Part shown: positions 42,786-51,035 of the stretch, piece by piece
How positions within the stretch are numbered: position 1 is the first letter of the stretch
Layout: every line of letters starts with the position of its first letter
Translations under genes and position numbers: made by a program
Notes under the pieces: generated by a model
Database searches by the model: none
Told to the model about the DNA's origin: nothing
The model's input: only the letters and a program-made list of their open reading frames with translations
Assembly (NCBI GenBank): GCA_947469885.1
Contig: CANIQT010000003.1
Coordinates: forward strand, 186,001 to 250,000
Length of the DNA stretch: 64,000 nt
Direction of reading: 5' to 3'
DNA from: Bacteroidota bacterium
GTDB taxonomy: Bacteria > Bacteroidota > Bacteroidia > 2-12-FULL-35-15

Positions 42786-43736
42786 ATGAAAAAAATAATT
42801 CTTGTTTTCAGCATTTGCATTTTAATTATGCAGATAGAAAAATTAAAAGCTCAAGCCACTTGGGATTTTAATCATACCACATGGTTGACAAGTTCGAATT
42901 ATGCTCAAGGAGCTTATTGGTTTAATTACCTGACAGCGGATTCGATAAGTCCTGATACTATTATAAATGCGGTAACGTATAAAAAAATCAAGACTAATTA
43001 CGGGGCATATTCTTTAGGAATTCGTTCGGATGTTCATAAAGTTTATGGAATAGATGGAGGGCAAATACTTCCACATCATGAATATTTAATGTATGATTTT
43101 TCGGCAAATGTGGGCGATACTATTTATAATGTAGTAGTTACGCATGGTATGGGGGAGTTTGAGGATACAACCAAAGCCTATGTAAGCGCAAAAGATTCTT
43201 TTTTGTTAAATAATAAATATTATATGGCATTGCAAGTCGAATTGTATTATCCATTTGGCGGTTTTGATATTTCTTACTGGTACGAAAATATAGGTAGCGA
43301 TAATGGTTTGATTGAATCCTTAGGGGCGTGGTATCCTGATGTCCTTGTATGTTACAGCAATAACGATAGCACAGTTGATTTGCCATATTTGCCTAACCAG
43401 TGGAATTTTACAACTGTTCCAACAGTTCCCATTTCTTTTGGCAATCCTTGTTATGCAATTCCGGTGAATAATGGAATACAGGAACAATCGGATAATGCAA
43501 CCATTGAAATTTACCCCAACCCCACCACTGGTGAATTACGAATTACGAATTATGAAACAGGAATTAAAAGTGTAAAAGTGGTAAATGTTTTAGGAGAAAC
43601 GGTAATGAATGGAAAATGGATAATTGAAAATGGACAATGTGTGGTAGATATGTCGGGAAGGGCAAAAGGAATTTATTTTGTGAGAGTGGAAGATGAAAAA
43701 AAGAATGTGAAGAATGGGAAAGTGGTGGTGGAGTAA
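42786..43736 (+). CDS. Secreted protein with T9SS type A sorting domain
   Basis: A 316-residue protein: signal peptide (to about residue 23), a beta-rich body of about 210 residues with no recognised family (SPDTIINAVTYKKI, DFSANVGDTIYNVVV, ALQVELYYPFGG), and a sorting domain (about 240-316) starting IEIYPNPTTGELRITNYE and ending NGKVVVE. DNA encoding LRITNYE (43534-43558) and GKWIIENGQ (43608-43640) is made of low-complexity phrases also found outside genes. Confidence 0.87.
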   Translation: MKKIILVFSICILIMQIEKLKAQATWDFNHTTWLTSSNYAQGAYWFNYLTADSISPDTIINAVTYKKIKTNYGAYSLGIRSDVHKVYGIDGGQILPHHEYLMYDFSANVGDTIYNVVVTHGMGEFEDTTKAYVSAKDSFLLNNKYYMALQVELYYPFGGFDISYWYENIGSDNGLIESLGAWYPDVLVCYSNNDSTVDLPYLPNQWNFTTVPTVPISFGNPCYAIPVNNGIQEQSDNATIEIYPNPTTGELRITNYETGIKSVKVVNVLGETVMNGKWIIENGQCVVDMSGRAKGIYFVRVEDEKKNVKNGKVVVE

Positions 43737-43739
43737 AAA

Positions 43740-44039
43740 TTACGCTTTCTTTTTTCTTCTTGAAATGTTTCTTGCCGAATGATGCACCCGCACAATAGAA
43801 ATGTGTTTTTTATTTATTCTGTAAACAATTCTGTAATTTCCCATAATCACTTCTCGTACTTGTTGGTTATTAAACTCAGGCACTATTCTTCCAAGAAGCG
43901 GGTATTTTTCTAACGGAACTACTTTTTCAAAAATCTTTTCTACAGTTTGCTGAGCATAAAACAAAGAATCTTGGGCTATGTAATCGTGAATTTGAATCAC
44001 ATCTTTTAAAGCAAGTTTTGTCCAAACTACTTTTTCCAT
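43740..44039 (-). CDS. ParE/RelE-family toxin
   Basis: A 99-residue basic protein: WTKLALKDVIQIHDYIAQDSLFYAQQTVEKIF, the PLLGRIVPEFNNQQVREVIMGNYRIVYRI beta region, and IVRVHHSARNISRRKKK. These are ParE-type toxin features; target (gyrase or mRNA) is not decided by sequence. Its start overlaps the upstream antitoxin gene by 13 bp. Its stop lies 3 bp from the convergent T9SS cargo gene. Confidence 0.9.
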   Translation of the reverse strand: MEKVVWTKLALKDVIQIHDYIAQDSLFYAQQTVEKIFEKVVPLEKYPLLGRIVPEFNNQQVREVIMGNYRIVYRINKKHISIVRVHHSARNISRRKKKA

Positions 44040-44209
44040 TTCTTTTTAAAATGTTCAACCACTTTTTTGTGGCTTATTACTTCTCCCTTTTCGGCTTGTG
44101 CTAAACCCTTTTCAACCTTATCAATAAAAATAAGACGTTCTAAAAGTTCATCCAATGGAAAATTTTTAGGAAGGTCGTTCACTGTTTCAATAGCTGTTTG
44201 TCTGTCCAT
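44027..44209 (-). CDS. Antitoxin of the ParE/RelE pair
   Basis: A 60-residue helical protein (RQTAIETVNDLPKNFPLDELLERLIFIDKVEKGLAQAEKGE) ending in a lysine-rich tail HFKKKWKK. Size, position directly upstream of the toxin and 13-bp overlap support the antitoxin role. The pattern of a helical N-terminus with HKKVVEHFKKKW at the end is common in Bacteroidota antitoxins. Confidence 0.8.
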   Translation of the reverse strand: MDRQTAIETVNDLPKNFPLDELLERLIFIDKVEKGLAQAEKGEVISHKKVVEHFKKKWKK

Positions 44210-44217
44210 AATTTATA

Positions 44218-44409
44218 TTATTTGTTTAGAAATGAAATCAGGTCTTTAGAGCTTTTGTGTTTTTTAGTTCTGCCCTTTTTTACATCGTCCATTGCTTTAA
44301 GTGTAGCGGGGTTTGGACCTTTGTGAACGGTTACAAAAGGCAGAGATTTTACATACTCTAAAAAAAGTAATGCTTGTTTATCGCTGGTATCAATGGTTAT
44401 ATAAGTCAT
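44218..44409 (-). CDS. Small antitoxin-like protein (DUF2683-like)
   Basis: A 63-residue protein with the layout of short Bacteroidota antitoxins: an N-terminal strand MTYITIDTSDKQALLFLEYVKSLPFVTVH, then LKAMDDVKKGRTKKHKSSKDLISFL. It lies 8 bp upstream of the second antitoxin on the same strand. No separate toxin is next to it, so it may be an orphan antitoxin or a third part of the module. A TACTTTTG box lies 20 bp upstream (plus strand 44430-44437). Confidence 0.6.
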   Translation of the reverse strand: MTYITIDTSDKQALLFLEYVKSLPFVTVHKGPNPATLKAMDDVKKGRTKKHKSSKDLISFLNK

Positions 44410-44449
44410 CGTAAATTTTATTTGTTATACAAAAGTAATAAATTTTATT

Positions 44450-45082
44450 TTAAATATCATACCTGAACACCGGCTCCACATTTTTGATATCGCTGTAACT
44501 TACTTTCAAATCTTTTATCAAACCATTATCAAACCCATACACCCACCCATGAATTTCGAGTTCGCGACTTTTCCAGTGTTGTTGTACTATTTTTGTTTTT
44601 GCAAGATTATGCACCTGCTCAATTACATTTAATTCCACCAACCTATTGGCACGGGCAGTAAAATCAGTAATAGCATCCAGCTCTTTGCAGTGTTTACTAT
44701 ATACTTCTTTTATATTCCTTAACCAATTGTTCACAAAGCCTTGGTCTTTGTTTTCCATAGCTGCCAACACACCACCACATCCGTAATGCCCGCAAACAAT
44801 CACATGTTTCACCTTCAACACCTCCACTGCGTAATACAAAACACTTAGCAAATTCATATCCGTGTTCAACACAATGTTGGCAATGTTGCGGTGTACAAAT
44901 ATTTCGCCCGAATTGGTATTGGTAATTTCGTTAGCCGGCACACGACTGTCCGAGCAGCCTATCCACAAGTATTCAGGATTTTGCCCAAGCGTTAAGTTTT
45001 TAAAAAAATCAGGATTAACTTTGAGTTTTTCTTCTGCCCATTTTTTGTTTCCTGTCAAAAGTCGTAGGTAGCTGGTGCTCAT
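44450..45082 (-). CDS. can: Beta-class carbonic anhydrase
   Basis: A 210-residue zinc enzyme interconverting CO2 and bicarbonate. The zinc ligands are Cys43 and Asp45 (WIGCSDSR), His99 and Cys102 (VCGHYGCGG); Arg47 completes the Asp-Arg dyad. EIFVHRNIAN (60-69) is also conserved. It has no signal peptide and is cytosolic. It is the last gene of a minus-strand run from the SPOR gene (47754) with gaps of 12, 5 and 9 bp, mixed with envelope and secreted proteins. Confidence 0.96.
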   Translation of the reverse strand: MSTSYLRLLTGNKKWAEEKLKVNPDFFKNLTLGQNPEYLWIGCSDSRVPANEITNTNSGEIFVHRNIANIVLNTDMNLLSVLYYAVEVLKVKHVIVCGHYGCGGVLAAMENKDQGFVNNWLRNIKEVYSKHCKELDAITDFTARANRLVELNVIEQVHNLAKTKIVQQHWKSRELEIHGWVYGFDNGLIKDLKVSYSDIKNVEPVFRYDI

Positions 45083-45091
45083 TTTATTTTT

Positions 45092-45457
45092 TTATTTAGC
45101 AGGTTTAACATTGGTGAGTTCGGCAGGGAAGCCCGCATTGCACCCTTCGGGGTTGTGCATTCGCAAAGGCAAATAATCGAACCAAATTTCTAATCCATCA
45201 ACATCTAACTTTTCAGGCAATTTATCTTTCGGTATCACTGTTATTTCCACATTATCTTTCATAAAAATCACTACCGTGGCGCATCCAGTGGCTCTGTATT
45301 GATGCGATACTTTGCCTTTTGTTTTTCCCATACTTGTTTCGGTTGATGATGTTTGTTCGGTTGATGCAGGAGGAGGCAAAGCCGTTTCGGCAGCCTGTTT
45401 TTTTGTTTTGCAGGCGATGAAGCTGGCAATGGTAAGGAGGAAAATTATTTTTTTCAT
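45092..45457 (-). CDS. Small lipoprotein, function unknown
   Basis: A 121-residue protein with a lipobox SFIAC (Cys16), a Thr/Ser/Pro-rich linker (about 20-50) and a compact domain of about 70 residues (HQYRATGCATVVIFMKDNVEITVIPKDKLPEKLDVDGLEIWFDYLPLR...) with two cysteines, Cys58 and Cys109. It probably sits in the outer membrane facing the periplasm. No family recognised. Confidence 0.7.
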   Translation of the reverse strand: MKKIIFLLTIASFIACKTKKQAAETALPPPASTEQTSSTETSMGKTKGKVSHQYRATGCATVVIFMKDNVEITVIPKDKLPEKLDVDGLEIWFDYLPLRMHNPEGCNAGFPAELTNVKPAK

Positions 45458-45462
45458 GATTT

Positions 45463-47328
45463 TTATTTAATAATTATTTTCACCACCCGCTGAAAACTAC
45501 TATTCCCCTTGCCTACCCTAACCAAGTAAGTTGCTTTTGCTAAAGTAGAACAATCAAAACCAGTTTGAAACGAACGCGAAGTTGGTTTTATTTTTTTTCC
45601 AAAGATATGCTTTCCGTTAATGTCGAATAAATCTACCACTAGTTCATCATCGTTTTCGAGTTGAGTTCCAATAATGGTAATTTCGTTTTCCGATTGAAAC
45701 ACATTCACCACAGCCGAAGCATTGTTGTAGCGGTCAATACCTGTCCAAGTCCAGCAAGGCAGTTGAAAAGAATAAATTCGAGTACCAATGTTAGGATTAG
45801 TGCCAGTGGCATATTCGCCCGTGTGCCAAAAGGTAAGCCCATCAGTTGGGTCAATGGTGGTGTGCGAATAATCGCCCCATCGGTTGGTTTGCGTTAGCGA
45901 GCCTGTTCCTTGAAAAGCAACCGTTTCGGCAAAACTCATAGTACCCAACGGGTCGGTAGCTGTTCGGCCGGTGTAAGCCAGGCTTGGCCAATCACCTGTG
46001 GCGGACGAAGATTTGTTGTAACACAATGCAATACTTCCGCAATCGTTCATGGCAATACTACCGCACCAATACCAAGACGAGCCAGGTGCATAGGTTCCTT
46101 CTTGATACTTGGTCCATACTCCAGTTGTATCGTTCTGCCTCAGCTCCACCCAGCGGATGCCTCTTTGTGTTGCAGATAACCTTACAGCAAAATTCATCAC
46201 CACCGTTTTGTAACCTGTCCATTGTCGCCATTGTGCCCTGAAATTGAGGTATCCACCCAAACCATCCAGTTTGATGCCCGTTCCGGGTTGAGGAATATCG
46301 GTTTGAATGTTATACGAATTGAACAAAGCAACTGCCACCGTATCGGGAGTTGCAGAAACAGTCGCAGTGGGCACAGCAGTAGTCCAATCCACCATCACGG
46401 ACCAAATTTTAACTTCGTCATTACCACCTCCCCAGGCATTATCGTGAAAAGCAAAGAAAGGCAATGGAGTTCCGTAAGGTGGCAACTGCCCGTCAGCATC
46501 GGCCGGCAAGGGCACAAAGAAAGAACCGGTAGTTCCTGTGGTAAACGCCACCCCCACCGACCTTGCTGTCGGTACTCCTGCTAATATAGAATCGCGTTCG
46601 AAACAATATACATTATCAATATTTTGATTACAGGTCATATAATATCCATCAGCCCAAATCGAAAATTTCTGAAAGTCGGGATACTGCCCCGTTGCAAACG
46701 TATAGGTATAATACGTTCCTGTGGGGTCCGAAGTAGTAGAAACGGCAATGTAAGTATTCAAATCGCCAGCACCGCCAAGCCCAATCTGGCTCAGAAACCA
46801 ACGGTCGGCATATTTGTCGTACAACACAATCGGGTCGCCACCGTTTGCCACAGCCGGATTCCACAAGTTGCCCAAATGATGAACCACCCCCACCAACGCA
46901 CCGGTAGTTTTATTGAAAACTTTAATAGGAGTAGAATTTACACATTGCACGTAGTGGTTCGGTCCAACAGCACCTGTAGGGTCAGGCGGATAAAACAACC
47001 CTACCTGCCCAGCCCAGTTGGTTATTATAGAGGAAGATTGTTTTGTTCCATACTCCACTTGTCTAATGGCAGGGTCATCTCCATATTGTTCACCATCATC
47101 TTCAGTAAACAGATAAGCAGGTTTTTTACTTCTCTCCCTATCTTCCGATTCTTTCATCACCGCATCAGCAGGCAATAACGTATCAGTATCAAATAAATCA
47201 CTTAAAGGTTTGGAAATGGAAAAAGAGGTACACTTTATTTCATGTACTTTTCCTTTTTGCAGATTATTTTGGGAAAATAAATTTCCGAAAACAAGAAGAA
47301 TACCTATTAATACAATGTTATTTTTCAT
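45463..47328 (-). CDS. Large secreted protein with T9SS sorting domain
   Basis: A 621-residue protein. Signal peptide to about residue 20, then a globular region beginning WAGQVGLFYPPDPTGAVGPNHYVQCVN (about 105-131) and LYDKYADRWFLSQI (about 168-181), followed by repeated beta-structure with conserved WxxW-type aromatic patches (RAQWRQWTGYKTVVMNF). The C-terminal 80 residues (INGKHIFGKKI ... TYLVRVGKGN) match a type A sorting domain, though the usual YPNP turn is absent. The first-domain motif is one I associate with Bacteroidota surface proteins of unknown function. Confidence 0.82.
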   Translation of the reverse strand: MKNNIVLIGILLVFGNLFSQNNLQKGKVHEIKCTSFSISKPLSDLFDTDTLLPADAVMKESEDRERSKKPAYLFTEDDGEQYGDDPAIRQVEYGTKQSSSIITNWAGQVGLFYPPDPTGAVGPNHYVQCVNSTPIKVFNKTTGALVGVVHHLGNLWNPAVANGGDPIVLYDKYADRWFLSQIGLGGAGDLNTYIAVSTTSDPTGTYYTYTFATGQYPDFQKFSIWADGYYMTCNQNIDNVYCFERDSILAGVPTARSVGVAFTTGTTGSFFVPLPADADGQLPPYGTPLPFFAFHDNAWGGGNDEVKIWSVMVDWTTAVPTATVSATPDTVAVALFNSYNIQTDIPQPGTGIKLDGLGGYLNFRAQWRQWTGYKTVVMNFAVRLSATQRGIRWVELRQNDTTGVWTKYQEGTYAPGSSWYWCGSIAMNDCGSIALCYNKSSSATGDWPSLAYTGRTATDPLGTMSFAETVAFQGTGSLTQTNRWGDYSHTTIDPTDGLTFWHTGEYATGTNPNIGTRIYSFQLPCWTWTGIDRYNNASAVVNVFQSENEITIIGTQLENDDELVVDLFDINGKHIFGKKIKPTSRSFQTGFDCSTLAKATYLVRVGKGNSSFQRVVKIIIK

Positions 47329-47340
47329 ACCTAATTCCTT

Positions 47341-47754
47341 TTATTCGAGTTTAGGCATCTCAATTTCGTCCTGAACTAAAAAGGAAGCAGGAAAATCAGC
47401 TTGCACTTGTTTCAAAAATTTATAGGCTTCGAGTTTTGTTCTGAAATCGCCCACACGAATGTTAAAGTTGGGCTGGTCGTATTTTTCGTAAGCAGGCACA
47501 TCGGGATACTTAGTAATAAAATCAGCTTTTATTTCTTTGGCTTTATTTTTATCAGCACCAAAATGAATTTTTATTCTATACCCTTTTATTGGGGCTTTGG
47601 CATTTATCTCAATATGATTGGCAAGTAGTTCTTTTACTTTTTCATCCTGAATGATGGTTACTTTTCCGGTATCTTTGGCAGAGGTTTGAGCATGCAACAA
47701 GCCATTAGTGGTTACCATTACTGCAAACAAAAATATTACTTTTGATTTAATCAT
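47341..47754 (-). CDS. SPOR-domain periplasmic protein
   Basis: A 137-residue protein with a signal peptide (to about residue 23, LLHAQ), a short linker and a C-terminal SPOR domain (about 58-130): GYRIKIHFGADKNKAKEIKADFITKYPD, then NFNIRVGDFRTKLEAYKFLKQVQADFP. SPOR domains bind denuded peptidoglycan. The preceding TAACTTTG box suggests its own promoter; the T9SS cargo gene follows after 12 bp. Confidence 0.85.
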   Translation of the reverse strand: MIKSKVIFLFAVMVTTNGLLHAQTSAKDTGKVTIIQDEKVKELLANHIEINAKAPIKGYRIKIHFGADKNKAKEIKADFITKYPDVPAYEKYDQPNFNIRVGDFRTKLEAYKFLKQVQADFPASFLVQDEIEMPKLE

Positions 47755-47772
47755 TGATTATTATTTACGTGG

Positions 47773-47780
47773 CAAAGTTA
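47773..47780 (-). promoter_or_regulatory. Candidate -7 box for the SPOR-led operon
   Basis: TAACTTTG on the minus strand, 19 bp upstream of the ATG at 47754, matches TAnnTTTG. A TTTTG lies 15 bp upstream, slightly short for a -33 element. Confidence 0.5.
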
Positions 47781-47848
47781 ATTTATTTTCTTGTTCAAAA
47801 AGGTATATATAAGGAATGTTCCGTTCCGCTAGTTTTTGGGTGGAAATA

Positions 47849-47884
47849 AAAAAACCTCCCTGCAACAAAGCAAAGAGGTTTTTT
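47849..47884 (-). terminator. Terminator downstream of the PKD-domain cargo gene
   Basis: The stem AAAAAACCTC/GAGGTTTTTT encloses an inner TGC/GCA pairing. Transcription of the 47908-49404 gene would run into it 24 bp after the stop, followed by a T-run. Confidence 0.8.
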
Positions 47885-47907
47885 GGAAAAAGTGGAAAAG
47901 CTTAAAG

Positions 47908-49404
47908 CTATTCCCTTACAAAAGGTCGGGTTATAAATTTATCTCCGTTTTGTATTTTTATATAATACGTTCCCGGTGCAACTCCAGCAAGGTCAATATT
48001 CATTACCCCAATAGTTGAAGAACCAATGTTAACTGATTTTACTATTTGCCCAAGTGCGTTCACTATGTCAATAGTCGCATTTTCTTTTGTGTTGATAATA
48101 TCATAATTAACCGCAACACTCATATTGGCAGGGTTTGGATAGATGATTACACTCGAAACTTTTCCTGTTTCCGCAATTCCTGTTCCATGACTGCTTGCTG
48201 TATCCACATGAATGTTGGTGGTGTAATATCCGTTTCCACAGGTGCCTGTTGTGGTCAACTCTACGGTGTAAGTACCACCAGTAACGTAATTGTGCACAGG
48301 GCTTGGAGCACCCGATGAGCCCCCATCGCCAAACAACCACGATTGAGTTAATGTATTGGTAGAAGTACTCACAAAACTTGCAGCCAAATTAACAGACGAC
48401 CATGTGAAAGAAGCCACCGAGCCTGGATTGATGGTAACGGTAGTGGTGGCAGGCGCAGAAATACAGTTTGTAGTCCATCCTAAATAGGTCATCGTGTATT
48501 GTGCCGTTTTAGTGCCCGGAGTGGTGTAAGAATGAGAGCCAGAAGTAGAAGCAACTGTGTTTCCATCACCATAATCAAGCAAATCGGTTACTCCCATAGG
48601 GTTGTAAATGTTGCTGTAATAATTTCCTCCATTTGTACCGGGACTTTCGCTGAAATAAATACTTGAATTAATACACGCAGAAGTAGGGCTTGCAGTTAAT
48701 GTATTGGTCATCGAATTAAATTTGATGGTTGGAGAAAAAAGGAAATGTTCATCGTAATTATTTCCTCCAAACTGAACTAAGTCATTAAGTAAGCCGTAAT
48801 AATTTGTTCCATAAGAAACGAGTGAGTAGTCATCATAATTACCTCCATTAACACCACCATTGGGAGAAGCTTCAATGAGTACAGAATCTGACAAGTTAAC
48901 AGCCATTACCGCCACTACAAAACCATTGGTAACGGTAATTGGTGTTCCAAAGGTAACAGTATAATTACTTGTGGTGGTATTGTTAACAGTTGCACTAGCT
49001 GCTGCTGATCCGGCACCTGTTGGCATACCCCCACTCAATGCAAATATTTTTACAGCCACCGTATAGTTATTTGAAATTTTTGCAGCTCTGAAATCTACTG
49101 CTGTTACTTGGCCAGTAAAATTAGGGAATACTTCAAAAGCTCCATCCCAGCCATTAAAACCGCCTACCTGCCAAGAGGCGCCATCGGTGCTGCCTACATA
49201 TTTTACTTTATCAGTGCACACCACACTCACACTTTTTTCCAGACCGACATTAGTATTATTTGTCCTCACCTCATTGCTTGTTTGCAACGCGGGAGTTATA
49301 CCGTGTCTCACAGTTCCGTTTTTCATCTGAGAAGGAACTCTCATTTGTTGAGCAAAAGCAAAAGCAGAAGTCAACATCATTGTAAATAGTAAAGTTTTTT
49401 TCAT
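47908..49404 (-). CDS. Secreted PKD-domain protein with T9SS sorting domain
   Basis: A 498-residue protein: signal peptide (to about residue 19, SAFAFAQ), a beta-rich N-terminal region (about 50-235), two PKD-like domains (about 245-325 around YGDGNTVASTSGSHSYTTPGT; and 330-405 around WLFGDGGSSGAPSPVHNYVTGGTYTVELTTTG) and a type A sorting domain (about 420-498) starting VIIYPNPANMSVAVNY. PKD domains mediate protein or sugar contacts on the surface. The promoter upstream is close to the Bacteroidota consensus. Confidence 0.9.
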   Translation of the reverse strand: MKKTLLFTMMLTSAFAFAQQMRVPSQMKNGTVRHGITPALQTSNEVRTNNTNVGLEKSVSVVCTDKVKYVGSTDGASWQVGGFNGWDGAFEVFPNFTGQVTAVDFRAAKISNNYTVAVKIFALSGGMPTGAGSAAASATVNNTTTSNYTVTFGTPITVTNGFVVAVMAVNLSDSVLIEASPNGGVNGGNYDDYSLVSYGTNYYGLLNDLVQFGGNNYDEHFLFSPTIKFNSMTNTLTASPTSACINSSIYFSESPGTNGGNYYSNIYNPMGVTDLLDYGDGNTVASTSGSHSYTTPGTKTAQYTMTYLGWTTNCISAPATTTVTINPGSVASFTWSSVNLAASFVSTSTNTLTQSWLFGDGGSSGAPSPVHNYVTGGTYTVELTTTGTCGNGYYTTNIHVDTASSHGTGIAETGKVSSVIIYPNPANMSVAVNYDIINTKENATIDIVNALGQIVKSVNIGSSTIGVMNIDLAGVAPGTYYIKIQNGDKFITRPFVRE

Positions 49405-49431
49405 GATTTTTTGTTTTTAAAGATTAGTCAG

Positions 49432-49462
49432 CAAAACTAAATCAAATAAATTTAACCTCAAA
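49432..49462 (-). promoter_or_regulatory. Consensus Bacteroidota promoter
   Basis: On the minus strand TTTG (49459-49462), 19 bp of spacer and TAGTTTTG (49432-49439) match TTTG-N19-TAnnTTTG exactly. The box lies 28 bp upstream of the 49404 start codon. Confidence 0.75.
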
Positions 49463-49573
49463 ACAAAAAGGATGAAAATCATTAATAACCTATGCAAAAT
49501 AAGATTCCTTTGAAAGTAATTTCTGTTTTCTGTTTTTTATTGTTTAATTTGCACTGATTTTTAAAACAAGAAG

Positions 49574-50128
49574 GTGAACAAGAAAGAATTTTTTGCTGAA
49601 TTTTTACGACCTGTTAAGAATAACGTGGGTGCTGTAGCTCCCAGTTCTAAATATCTAGTAAAGAAAATGGTTGACCCTATTGACTTTGCTACAGTGAAAT
49701 GTATTGTTGAATTTGGCCCTGGTACAGGCAACATCACTTTGGAACTTCTTCACCGGATGCCAGCAGATGCTACCCTAATTGTTTTTGAAATCAATAAAGA
49801 ATTTTGTGAACGATTGAAAGAAATAAACGATCCGAGAATTAAAATAATTAGCGACAGTGCTGAAAACCTGGAGAGTTACTTAATAAAAAACAATATCGCC
49901 AGGGTTGATTACATTGTTTCCTCTCTTCCGTTTAGCCTCATCCCCAACCCGATTGTAAGAAATATTTTAAAAATTGCAAATAAAGTATTGAGCCCCAAAG
50001 GAGCATTTATTCAATACCAATATTCGCTGAATGCTTATGCTAAATTGAAAAACACATTCAAAAAAGTGGATTTAAATTTTACTCCTATTAATCTTCCACC
50101 AGCATTTATTTTTACCTGCACTAATTAG
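49574..50128 (+). CDS. SAM-dependent methyltransferase, PmtA/KsgA-like
   Basis: A 184-residue class I methyltransferase. Motif I is IVEFGPGTGNITLELL (about 44-59), motif II around TLIVFEINKEFCERL (about 67-81), then ISDSAENL and the VDYIVSSLPFSLIPNPIV stretch (about 110-127) with an NPPY-type position replaced by SLPFS. The similarity is closest to bacterial phospholipid N-methyltransferases (the PmtA group), with rRNA adenine dimethylases as the wider relatives. Lipid methylation is an inference. Translation starts at GTG. Confidence 0.75.
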   Translation: MNKKEFFAEFLRPVKNNVGAVAPSSKYLVKKMVDPIDFATVKCIVEFGPGTGNITLELLHRMPADATLIVFEINKEFCERLKEINDPRIKIISDSAENLESYLIKNNIARVDYIVSSLPFSLIPNPIVRNILKIANKVLSPKGAFIQYQYSLNAYAKLKNTFKKVDLNFTPINLPPAFIFTCTN

Positions 50129-50151
50129 GAGTTGCTTTTTTTCGAACGACT

Positions 50152-51024
50152 ATGAAAAATAAAACCATTCTTATTAGTTTACTTTTTATCACTTCAAAAA
50201 TAATTGCCCAATTGCCCAATACTGACATTTGGTTGTTAGATATAAAAGCCAACAGAGATAGTATTGTGCTTAAAAACCCTGTAAACATTACTAACCGACT
50301 AGGGTACGATAATCAACCTTCGTTTTCGCCAGATGGAAAATATATTTTATACACTTCCATCCATGAAGACAAACAAGCCGATATTTATAAGTACGATTTG
50401 ATAACAAAAAATATTTCTCAATTTACCAAAACCGCTACCAGCGAATATTCTCCCACTTTTATGCCTGACGGTAAAAACATTTCAGTGGTAATGATAGAAG
50501 CCGACAGCACCACACAGCGGCTCTGGAAATTTCCAATTCGTGGTGGACCTCCTTCTTTAATTATGAAAGATATTGATTCTATTGGTTATCATTGTTGGAT
50601 AACAAAAGACAGTCTTGCATTAGTGATGATAACCAAATCGCCCACTCTTGAGGTAGTAAATGTAAAAACTCAGAAATATAAAGTATTGGCAAGTAATGTC
50701 GGCAGGTGTATCACTTCTGTTTCCGAAACTCTTTTTTATGTTCAGAAGAAGGATTCAACAAAATATTATTTATCCAATTACATGAAGAGTATAAAAGACA
50801 GGGAAAAAAATTATTATTCGTTACCAAATGAGGATTATGCAATTCTGCTTTCATTTCAGCCTATTTATTTTACAGGAGTAAAATCAAAAATTATGGCTTC
50901 TTATCCTTTTAAAAATACAGATAAAGTAATTTTGGATTTATCAAACAAAGGGATTAAGAATATAACAAGAATTGCCATCAGTTCCGATGGAACAAAGATG
51001 GCAATTGTTGCTGAATCTAAATAA
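50152..51024 (+). CDS. Periplasmic WD40-like (PD40/TolB-like) propeller protein
   Basis: A 290-residue protein with a signal peptide (to about residue 20, KIIAQ) followed by PD40 repeats: YDNQPSFSPDGKYILYTSIHED, SEYSPTFMPDGKNISVVMIEAD and at the end TRIAISSDGTKMAIVAESK. It should form a small beta-propeller in the periplasm. It lies 23 bp after the methyltransferase gene on the same strand. Confidence 0.85.
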   Translation: MKNKTILISLLFITSKIIAQLPNTDIWLLDIKANRDSIVLKNPVNITNRLGYDNQPSFSPDGKYILYTSIHEDKQADIYKYDLITKNISQFTKTATSEYSPTFMPDGKNISVVMIEADSTTQRLWKFPIRGGPPSLIMKDIDSIGYHCWITKDSLALVMITKSPTLEVVNVKTQKYKVLASNVGRCITSVSETLFYVQKKDSTKYYLSNYMKSIKDREKNYYSLPNEDYAILLSFQPIYFTGVKSKIMASYPFKNTDKVILDLSNKGIKNITRIAISSDGTKMAIVAESK

Positions 51025-51035
51025 TAAACTCTCTA

